Assembly (NCBI RefSeq): GCF_014647375.1
Contig: NZ_BMPB01000016.1
Span: 62,001 to 126,000, forward strand
DNA: 64,000 bases
From: Parabacteroides faecis
GTDB taxonomy: Bacteria > Bacteroidota > Bacteroidia > Bacteroidales > Tannerellaceae
Reading direction: 5' to 3'
The position numbers were made by a program, and so were the translations under genes. Shown piece after piece: positions 37,572 through 44,715 of this stretch. Under the pieces are notes generated by a model. The model did not search any database, was not told where the DNA came from, and was given only the letters and a program-made list of their open reading frames with translations. Position 1 is the first letter of the stretch. Every line of letters begins with the position of its first letter.

Positions 37572-37645
37572 ATTGAACGAAAGGAAATCAATCATCAAAC
37601 GAAAGAAGCATATATGTGTTTTATTCGTTTGATATATATCAAACG
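37572..37645. promoter_or_regulatory. Operator-like array upstream of the HU-like gene
   Basis: CGTTTGATATATATCAAACG at 37626-37645 is a perfect 20-base palindrome. Half sites ATCAAACGAA at 37594-37603 and the degenerate ATTGAACGAA at 37572-37581 lie next to it. All lie between the proposed -7 box (37662-37669) and the gene, a place suited to repression. Confidence 0.55.
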
Positions 37646-37661
37646 CAAAAACGTACGAATA

Positions 37662-37669
37662 CAAATATA
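37662..37669 (-). promoter_or_regulatory. Possible -7 box of the HU-like gene
   Basis: On the minus strand the bases read TATATTTG, a full TAnnTTTG match. No -33 TTTG was found at the normal spacing. Confidence 0.4.
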
Positions 37670-37799
37670 ATACGGAATGGAAGGAATTGTACCGGAGATA
37701 GTATATATTAATGATATTCTCTCCTATAGAAAGGAATTACTGCGCTATAGAGGTTCATTATATGGAGAATTTATATAAATTGCGGAAAAATAATTCTTA

Positions 37800-38669
37800 A
37801 TGCTTGTAAGCGATAAAAGCAAGACACTAGTATCTGTATTAATACCTGTTTATAATTCAGAGAAATTTATAAGGGAGACTGTCGATAGTGTTCTGGGGCA
37901 AACTTTGGTGGATTTTGAAATTTTGTTATTGGATGATGGTTCTGCTGATAAAAGTTCTGAGATCATAAAAAGCTATACAGACATTCGTGTAAAATATGTA
38001 TCATGTACACATGATTTTATTAAAACTCTTAACCATGGAATTGATATAGCCAAAGGAAAATATATTGCTTTATTAGACCATGATGATCTTATGTTGCCCC
38101 ATAGGTTGAAAGTGCAATATGAATATATGGAAGATAATCCCAATATTGTCGTATGTGGTGGATATATGTATTCTTTTGGAATGTATTCCCGATTAATGAA
38201 AGCACCGTTAACTCATTTGGATATTATAAAAACAATGATCATTCATTGTCCCATGATGAATCCAACCGGATTTATCCGGCGAGATGTGCTGATTGAACAT
38301 AACTTGAGGTATTCGTATGGTTATTCTTTTGCTGCTGATTATAAATTATGGTCGGATATTGCTCAAATAGGAGAAATAGCCAATATTCCAGAAGTATTCA
38401 CTTTATATAGAACTTATCCGGAACAGACAAGTATTAAGTATTTAGCAGAATCAGAAGAGGCAGCTGGGCGTATAAGATTAGAAATGGTAGAATATTTCAT
38501 CTCATTAGTAAAAGAGGATAGTAAATATTATCCGGTTTTGATGAATCGTTTTCTGCCTGCTTTGGATGAATTAGGAGAAGAAGGTTTTTTTTCATCGAAT
38601 ACCTTGTTCCCTTTTATGCACGAATTAATATCGGGTTTACTGGAAAGAGGTGATATTGTATTTAAGTAG
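37800..38669 (+). CDS. Family 2 glycosyltransferase
   Basis: A 289-residue GT-A fold glycosyltransferase. The nucleotide-binding start VSVLIPVYNSEKFI is at 11-24, the LLLDDGSADKS motif at 42-52, and the metal-binding LDHDD at 92-96. The acceptor side includes the ADYKLWSDIA motif usual in GT2 enzymes of surface-glycan clusters. It has no membrane segment. It is the first gene of the accessory plus-strand locus, and its AT-rich composition contrasts with the genes on the left. The sugar and acceptor are unknown. Confidence 0.92.
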   Translation: MLVSDKSKTLVSVLIPVYNSEKFIRETVDSVLGQTLVDFEILLLDDGSADKSSEIIKSYTDIRVKYVSCTHDFIKTLNHGIDIAKGKYIALLDHDDLMLPHRLKVQYEYMEDNPNIVVCGGYMYSFGMYSRLMKAPLTHLDIIKTMIIHCPMMNPTGFIRRDVLIEHNLRYSYGYSFAADYKLWSDIAQIGEIANIPEVFTLYRTYPEQTSIKYLAESEEAAGRIRLEMVEYFISLVKEDSKYYPVLMNRFLPALDELGEEGFFSSNTLFPFMHELISGLLERGDIVFK

Positions 38670-38742
38670 TTGATAGATAGTGTGATGAGTGAGTCTGATA
38701 TCAGTCTGTTGGAATTAAGATAATTATATAAAATTGGATTTT

Positions 38743-39903
38743 ATGGAACAGAGTAATGGATTTTTATTAAATCGGATTGTAAATTGCCTATGTTTAATCG
38801 TTTTTTCTTTTCTGCTATTCTCTTGTGGAAATAGAAAAGCGTCAGTGGAGGAGACTGCATGTGATAGTGTAGAGGTTCAAGCGGAAATCTCTTATCCTTT
38901 TTTAATCGATAAGTCGAATAAAAACGAACGTGAAATTGAGATTAACGATATAGCCAAAGTCTCCTATTTGAAATTAGGGACGGAAACAAAGAGCCTTATT
39001 CCGCGTAAATGGGGTTTTTCCGGTATTTTCTTAACCGACAAAGATTTGTTTCTCTCTTTTGGAGAAAATATTTACAGATTCGGTTTGGACGGTACTTTCC
39101 TGAATAATATAGGAAAACGTGGAGCAGCTCCCTTCGAGTTTACCTTAGGTGGTATTTTTTCCGTAAATGAAGAGACGCAAGAGTTGTTTTTGTTAGATGT
39201 GGCGCAGCAAAGAATCTCGGTCTATACTTATGGAGGGAAGTATCTGAGAAGTGTAAGGTGTGAAGAAAGATTTGATCGCTTTTATGTTTTGAACGATTCT
39301 CTGGCTGTTTGTTCGACGAATGATATCACGAATGACATTCGGGCTTTTACGATTTCTTTGCGAGATGGAAAAGTTGGCCGTGTCTTGTTGGAAAAGAGAA
39401 TACTGGCGAATACCCAAAACTTGATGGTGAATATCGGAGCCTTTTCTAGGATCAATAAATTAGGAGACCGTATTTATTTATGTGTATCGACAAGTGATAC
39501 CATATATGCTTATGATACAAAAAATAATATGGTGGATCCTATATACATCCAAAGTCCTTTGAAGACGGATGAGGATAAAGTGAAAACGGTCCCGTATCTG
39601 CAATTTGAATCCTCCCGGTTTGCCAGTGTATTGATTAATGATATTCCAATGTCAAATTTTACCTATTGGGTGGATAAAGAATCTGGGGAATGTTCAAGGG
39701 TAAAGATCCGTAACCGGGATCTGGATGATTATGTTCTGGCTTGGGGTACGAATCGGGATAATTTGGTATTTGATATTTTGGAAATGCCTGAATTGAAAAA
39801 GCGTTTGAAACAGGGCAAATTGTCAGGAGAACTAAAGTCTTTGGTTGAACAATCAGACGAAGAGGATAACCCTATCATTATGTTTGCTGAAATTAAAAAC
39901 TAA
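38743..39903 (+). CDS. 6-bladed beta-propeller lipoprotein
   Basis: A 386-residue lipoprotein from ATG 38743 with lipobox LFSC (Cys28). The mature part shows the propeller family pattern: DIAKVSYLKLGTETKSL, then short blades such as LFLSFGENIYRFGLDGTFLNNIGKRG with the conserved GxxxxxNIGKRGxxPxEF turn, and an acidic tail ending EEDNPIIMFAEIKN. The same tail pattern (EEDNPVIML) ends the two propellers at 53-56 kb, which shows they belong to one subfamily. The role is unknown; a surface sensor or binding protein is a reasonable inference. Confidence 0.85.
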   Translation: MEQSNGFLLNRIVNCLCLIVFSFLLFSCGNRKASVEETACDSVEVQAEISYPFLIDKSNKNEREIEINDIAKVSYLKLGTETKSLIPRKWGFSGIFLTDKDLFLSFGENIYRFGLDGTFLNNIGKRGAAPFEFTLGGIFSVNEETQELFLLDVAQQRISVYTYGGKYLRSVRCEERFDRFYVLNDSLAVCSTNDITNDIRAFTISLRDGKVGRVLLEKRILANTQNLMVNIGAFSRINKLGDRIYLCVSTSDTIYAYDTKNNMVDPIYIQSPLKTDEDKVKTVPYLQFESSRFASVLINDIPMSNFTYWVDKESGECSRVKIRNRDLDDYVLAWGTNRDNLVFDILEMPELKKRLKQGKLSGELKSLVEQSDEEDNPIIMFAEIKN

Positions 39904-39914
39904 TATAACAAAAT

Positions 39915-40613
39915 ATGCTAATACCTAAAATTATACACCAAGTCTGGGAGGGTAAAGATGGGCCTCCTCCTAATTTTCTATTAGATGTGTCCCAAACATG
40001 GAAAGAACAACATCCTGATTGGACGTATGTCTTTTGGGATGGAGATAAGATAGATTCCTTTATGCGTACACATTCCGAATATGTGGACGTGTATGAATCT
40101 TACCGATATGCTGTCCAGCGTTGGGATATGATTCGTTATTTGATATTGTATGAATATGGGGGAGTTTATGCGGATTTGGATTATGAATGTATAGAACCGT
40201 TGGATGGTTTGTTGGAGAATGAGTCTTGTTGTTTGGCATCCGACCCGGAAGAACATGCCCGTATATTCAATAAATCCCATATTGTGACCAACGCTTTTAT
40301 GGCTGTAGAGACCAAGCATCCTCTCTTTAAAGTAATATTGGAACATTTATTGTCGGATGATCCGGCTCAGTATGACATGAACGATAAGTTTAATTATGTA
40401 CTGGAGACGACCGGTCCCTATATGTTGACCCGGGTATATGACAATTACGATTTCAAGGAAAAGGTCAGGTTATTACCAGCTTCTGTCATTTCGCCATTGA
40501 CGAAAAATGAGGTAGCCCTTTGTATTAAAGGGTATATGTCGGATGAAGAATTGAAACGAAAGTTACAAGATGCTGTGGCAATCCACTATTTTTATGGTTC
40601 TTGGTATAGTTAA
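39915..40613 (+). CDS. GT32-type glycosyltransferase (DXD family)
   Basis: A 232-residue enzyme of the Gly_transf_sug / GT32 group. It begins with the family signature IPKIIHQVWEG (3-13), has the Arg-Trp-Asp region RWDMIRYLILYEYGG (69-83) and the metal-binding DLD at 87-89 (ADLDYE). The C-terminus AIHYFYGSW is also typical. The GT32 half of the protein at 57832 is clearly a paralogue, sharing PKIIHQ(V/I)WEG and RYLILY. The donor sugar is unknown. Confidence 0.92.
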   Translation: MLIPKIIHQVWEGKDGPPPNFLLDVSQTWKEQHPDWTYVFWDGDKIDSFMRTHSEYVDVYESYRYAVQRWDMIRYLILYEYGGVYADLDYECIEPLDGLLENESCCLASDPEEHARIFNKSHIVTNAFMAVETKHPLFKVILEHLLSDDPAQYDMNDKFNYVLETTGPYMLTRVYDNYDFKEKVRLLPASVISPLTKNEVALCIKGYMSDEELKRKLQDAVAIHYFYGSWYS

Positions 40614-40675
40614 TTATGGACGAAGAGTACAAGATCTTGATGAGTATAGTTGGTTTTGTAGCTTAATTGGGGGGA

Positions 40676-40703
40676 TTTTTTAGGATGTTATTATCCTGAA
40701 AAA
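40676..40703 (+). terminator. Possible hairpin terminator after the GT32 gene
   Basis: TTTTTTAGGAT (40676-40686) pairs with ATCCTGAAAAA (40693-40703), 11 pairs with one G-T. There is no T run on the plus-strand 3' side, so the case is moderate. It separates the GT32 gene from the regulator at 40843. Confidence 0.45.
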
Positions 40704-40842
40704 CTATTATCAGTCTATTGATTAGCCATATAGATCAGGTCTTACATGCATTTGGACATAACCAATGTCTTCATGAATGTATTAATTTCTTTTGATCTTT
40801 TGAAAATAAAGTTCTATATTGCATTCTGTAAAACAGTTGTGT

Positions 40843-42561
40843 ATGGCAAATAGACTTAAGCTAATACTAAATCTTCTGCTGCTGTTCTGTTTGGTAGCTT
40901 GTAGCAGAAATACAAATATCTCCCCTTTATTGAAAGAGGCAGAGGGATATATGAATGAAAGACCCGATAGTGCCTTATTACTTTTAGATAGTATAACACA
41001 TCGGGAAGATATGTCAAAGGAGCAAAATGCTCTTTGGTGTTTGTTATATACACAGGCACAAGATAAAAATCGAATAGAACATACATCCGATTCATTGATA
41101 CAAATCGCAGTCAAATATTATGAAAAGACAAACTTGAAGAATCGGAAGATGCAGGCCTATTATTATTGTGGCAGGGTTTTCCAGGATTTAGACGATGTAC
41201 TTCAGACCCAAACGTATTATTTGAAAGCTTATGAAGTGGGAAAAGATTTGAAAGAATATTCTTTGTTGGGGCGTTTATGTGCTAATTTGGGTACTTTATA
41301 TACTTTTCAGGGGCTTTATCGACCAGCTTTGGATGTCCAAAAAGAGGCTGCAGACTATTTTATGCAGGCTGAAGATAGTATTAGTTTATCTATGACTTAT
41401 AGAAATATTGCTCGTATTAATGTGCAAGAGAATCAGTTAGATAGTGCAATAACTTATTATTCAAAAGCCTTATCATGTAGTTTTGCATCGCATAAATTCT
41501 ATATATTTAATGAATTGGCAGATGTCTATGGACGAGTAGGTGATTATAATAATGGCTTGTCTTATGCTTGGAAAGCTTATTCACAAATTAAGACGGCTGA
41601 TGATTCTTGTCTAGTGAGTCTGACTTTAGGAGATTTATATCTGAAATCTGGGAAAATGGATTCAGCTTACTATTATTTATCTTTTTGTCAAAAAAGTACC
41701 AATACGTATACATTGAGAGATACATATTACTCCTTGTCACAGTTGGAAAAGTCTAGGGGAAATTTAAACGCTTATGCTATTTTTCAGGAACAATATGATA
41801 CATTTCGCGATTCAATAGATAGGCAGACATATATGGAGACTGTAGCCCGGCTACAGAGTATATATGATTATCAACTTATCGAAAAAAAGAAGGAATACTA
41901 TAGACAGGAAGCAAACCGTAAAACGAATTATTTGTATGGACTTTTTGGGGGAGGCGCTTTATTTTTGTTGGTGACAGTTTGTATCGTTTTTTATTTGTTT
42001 AAAGAAAAGAAGAAAAAAGAAGAACAACTGAATCAATCATTGCGTCGTCAGGAACAGAAATATAGAGAAAGCCTGCAATATCTGGCGGAACGAAATGCGG
42101 CAATAGCAGAATTAGGACAAAAAACAGAAATGGCAGACGACTTGAAAATACAGTTAGATATGGTGCAGGGAGTTATCAATGAAAAAATGCTCGAACGCGC
42201 TTCCTCCCCTATTGCTGGCATAGATCGTGGTAAAATATTTTTTGCATCTGATTTGTACCAAGGATTGCATACAAAATGGGAGATTTTGGACAACGAACGC
42301 TGGCCGGAGGTAGTTAAATGGATTGATCATGTGTTGTATTTAAATTTTACATATAAGATAAAAATGATGTATCCCGGAATTTCGGAAATGGACTTACAAA
42401 TATGCTGCTTGACAAAATTGGGTATTTCGGTTACCCGTATGGCAGCTTTATTGCTTAGGACCAGTCAGGCAATATCTCTTAAAAGAAAAAGATTATATGT
42501 GAAATTGACACAAAAACAGGGGACAGCGCAGGATTTTGATGAGTATATTCTGTCTTTGTAA
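40843..42561 (+). CDS. TPR membrane regulator with C-terminal HTH
   Basis: A 572-residue lipoprotein-like regulator from ATG 40843, with lipobox LVAC (Cys20). The periplasmic part (about 25-330) is a series of TPR repeats (EGYMNERPDSALLLLDSI, MTYRNIARINVQENQLDSAITYYSKAL). One membrane helix is at about 363-386, followed by a coiled coil (about 386-440). The cytoplasmic end has an HTH-like region (DLQICCLTKLGISVTRMAALLLRTSQAISLKRKRLY). This layout is found in many Bacteroidota one-component regulators. It probably senses an envelope signal and controls nearby genes such as the DUF3244 gene or the RiPP locus. Confidence 0.85.
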   Translation: MANRLKLILNLLLLFCLVACSRNTNISPLLKEAEGYMNERPDSALLLLDSITHREDMSKEQNALWCLLYTQAQDKNRIEHTSDSLIQIAVKYYEKTNLKNRKMQAYYYCGRVFQDLDDVLQTQTYYLKAYEVGKDLKEYSLLGRLCANLGTLYTFQGLYRPALDVQKEAADYFMQAEDSISLSMTYRNIARINVQENQLDSAITYYSKALSCSFASHKFYIFNELADVYGRVGDYNNGLSYAWKAYSQIKTADDSCLVSLTLGDLYLKSGKMDSAYYYLSFCQKSTNTYTLRDTYYSLSQLEKSRGNLNAYAIFQEQYDTFRDSIDRQTYMETVARLQSIYDYQLIEKKKEYYRQEANRKTNYLYGLFGGGALFLLVTVCIVFYLFKEKKKKEEQLNQSLRRQEQKYRESLQYLAERNAAIAELGQKTEMADDLKIQLDMVQGVINEKMLERASSPIAGIDRGKIFFASDLYQGLHTKWEILDNERWPEVVKWIDHVLYLNFTYKIKMMYPGISEMDLQICCLTKLGISVTRMAALLLRTSQAISLKRKRLYVKLTQKQGTAQDFDEYILSL

Positions 42562-42570
42562 CTTCTTGTA

Positions 42571-42578
42571 TATCTTTG
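42571..42578 (+). promoter_or_regulatory. Possible -7 box before the DUF3244 gene
   Basis: TATCTTTG is a full match to TAnnTTTG, about 100 bases before the DUF3244 start. TTTG at 42555-42558 is too close to be a standard -33 box. Confidence 0.4.
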
Positions 42579-42681
42579 TTTATTAGATGTTTATACGTTG
42601 TTACATTTTTGTTACAGTGTAATCTTGGTAGTATCTTTTGTAACTTCTACTTTTGGGCAAACATATTTAAAAGTTATTGCC

Positions 42682-43038
42682 ATGAAAAACTATTGTATTT
42701 TAATTTTAACTATTCTAATGATGGGCATATTTCCCCAAATTGCGTTAGGAAAGCGCATTCATGTGGAGGGAAGATGGGGGGATAATATTATTCGAACAAT
42801 TTTTCCTAAAACACCGGAAGTGTCTGTGAACGGCTCTGTTTTATCAGTCTATTGTCCAGATGCTATATCAGATTTAACGATAGAGGTGGTTAGTGCCGAC
42901 GGGAATGTGATTCTTAAAGAAAGTGTAACCATCTCTTCCGGAGAAACAGTTCGCTTTACGTTGGGTGAGATAACCGGAACGTATCAGGTTCGTTTAAATC
43001 ATGAATACGGTTATTTGGTGGGAGATTTTGCTATGTAG
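42682..43038 (+). CDS. Secreted DUF3244-like protein
   Basis: A 118-residue protein with a clear signal peptide (1-23, ending QIALG) and a small beta-sandwich in the mature part (VSVNGSVLSVYCPDAISDLTIEVVSADGNVILKE...). The FTLGEITGTYQVRLNHEYGYLVGDF tail fits DUF3244, a family of secreted proteins seen mostly in Bacteroides and relatives, frequently next to TPR-type regulators such as the gene upstream. Its function is unknown. Confidence 0.75.
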   Translation: MKNYCILILTILMMGIFPQIALGKRIHVEGRWGDNIIRTIFPKTPEVSVNGSVLSVYCPDAISDLTIEVVSADGNVILKESVTISSGETVRFTLGEITGTYQVRLNHEYGYLVGDFAM

Positions 43039-43056
43039 TGGAACACATTAGAGAAT

Positions 43057-44694
43057 ATGCCACAAAATGCATCCAATCTGAAGCCGACTTTTATCATTAT
43101 GATGCAGGGACGTTTGGGAAACCTGATGTTTGACTATGCGTTATTGTTGAGTATGCGATCAAAGTATCCGGAGCATGAAGGGTTCTTGTATAGGGACAAA
43201 GATGCTCCGGGTAAAACGGGTTATTTTTACGAATTGGAGAATATTTTTAATATCCCTGCCTCTGATTTTGCATCGGAAGAGTTAATGACTCATATAAAAT
43301 CTTTGCCTCCATCTTTGATACAGTATGTGTGGGAGAAAGATTTTGCATGTAGACCTTCTATTTCATTAGATGGTTTTTTAGTTACGATTTGTATAGGATA
43401 TTGGCAGACTGAAACTTCTTTTGATAATGTTAAACCTAAAGTTCGAAAAGCATTTTCCTTTAACAGCAATCTGTTAAACGGGCCAACCAGGCAGTTAGCG
43501 GAAAAATTGAAATTGCAGAAAGCTATTGCTCTTCATGTCCGGCGTGGTGATTATCTGGACTCATCTCATGCAGATATGTTTATCAATATTTGTACGGTCG
43601 ATTATTATAGGGAGGCTTTAATTATGATCCGCAACCATGCAGGTAATAATTTACCTCTTTATTGTTTTAGTGATGATCCTGATTGGGTGAAATCGAATTT
43701 GCATTTGGAGAATTGCGTTGTTGTCGACTGGAATCACGGAGACGATAGTTGGCAAGATATGTATTTAATGTCTTTGTGCCGTCATAATATTATAGCCAAT
43801 AGTACATTTAGCTGGTGGGGGGCTTGGTTAAATGGGAGTAGAGATAAAATAGTTATAGCACCTTATCGCTGTTTTAATACAATGCTCACTCCGGAAATCC
43901 ATCCGGACGAATGGATTTCCATATATCCGAAAGGCTATGTAAAGAATGATTTTGTCTGGAGTTTGGAGAAAAATAAAATATCGATAGAGCAAGACGGACT
44001 TTTTTATGGGAAAATGGGGGTTGTTGTTTTCTTGTTCCATTATGCATTTATTCGTCAGGATGGATTTTATGAAAATATAGCAATAAACCTGATCTCGGAG
44101 ATTTTTTCTCAGGTGAATTTACAGACATCTATAGACTATGCGAATGGATTATCCGGTATAGGTAACGCTATAGAATATTTGTATCAAAATGACTTCATTA
44201 GTGGAGACATCAATGAGATACTCTGTGATTTTGATTTATTGTTTGATGATATTCTGGCGCAGGAACATAATGGGGTTGATTGGGAAAGTAATCTTTTAGG
44301 GTTGGTACGTTATTATCGGTTTCGCTTATCGGGAAAATATATTGATCCGAAAAATGAACGGACAAAAAAGAATAAATTGAATTTGTTTTATTTGCTGAAT
44401 TTGTTGAAAAATAAGCGGCTGGCCTCTTTGCTTAATAATGAAGATATTATATCTGAATTATATGAATTATCATTTCTGAAGCTATATCCCCTGCAAGTAA
44501 ATAAATTATTAGGTTATTACTTATTCTTTTCAGAATATGCGGGAGATGCTTTGATGCAAAAGGCTGCTAAGATCAATCAGGAACGATACTCTGCAATAAA
44601 ATTAGGAGAAACACCAGGCTTGATGGGAATGGCAGGGAAGGAACTTATGAGGTTGTCGCCTGAGTCAAAAGTTAGTTGGATAAAACTTTTATAA
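43057..44694 (+). CDS. GT11 fucosyltransferase-like enzyme fused to a LanC-like domain
   Basis: A 545-residue fusion. Residues about 11-295 form a GT11 (alpha-1,2-fucosyltransferase-type) domain: QGRLGNLMFDYAL near the start, the GDP-fucose motif HVRRGDY at 160-166 and NSTFSWWGAWL at 248-258. Residues about 305-545 are LanC-like: DGLFYGKMGVVVFLFHYA (313-330), DYANGLSGIGNAIEYLY (360-376) and the terminal GLMGMAGKELMRLS. The Cys/Cys-His zinc ligands of true LanC cyclases are not seen, so the domain may bind a peptide rather than close rings. I have not seen this fusion described. Confidence 0.85.
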   Translation: MPQNASNLKPTFIIMMQGRLGNLMFDYALLLSMRSKYPEHEGFLYRDKDAPGKTGYFYELENIFNIPASDFASEELMTHIKSLPPSLIQYVWEKDFACRPSISLDGFLVTICIGYWQTETSFDNVKPKVRKAFSFNSNLLNGPTRQLAEKLKLQKAIALHVRRGDYLDSSHADMFINICTVDYYREALIMIRNHAGNNLPLYCFSDDPDWVKSNLHLENCVVVDWNHGDDSWQDMYLMSLCRHNIIANSTFSWWGAWLNGSRDKIVIAPYRCFNTMLTPEIHPDEWISIYPKGYVKNDFVWSLEKNKISIEQDGLFYGKMGVVVFLFHYAFIRQDGFYENIAINLISEIFSQVNLQTSIDYANGLSGIGNAIEYLYQNDFISGDINEILCDFDLLFDDILAQEHNGVDWESNLLGLVRYYRFRLSGKYIDPKNERTKKNKLNLFYLLNLLKNKRLASLLNNEDIISELYELSFLKLYPLQVNKLLGYYLFFSEYAGDALMQKAAKINQERYSAIKLGETPGLMGMAGKELMRLSPESKVSWIKLL

Positions 44695-44715
44695 TAATGT
44701 AAACTTATAAATACC

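Larger units (their letters stand above)
37502..37799. other. Divergent intergenic region at the border of the accessory locus
   Basis: About 300 AT-rich bases between the minus-strand HU-like gene and the plus-strand GT2 gene. It contains an array of ATCAAACGAA-type sites and a minus-strand -7 box, listed separately. No clear promoter for the plus-strand genes was found. Confidence 0.6.

Noticed and set aside
40617-40667. 16-codon frame directly after the GT32 stop
   Set aside because: Too short to support, and it does not resemble a GG-leader precursor.
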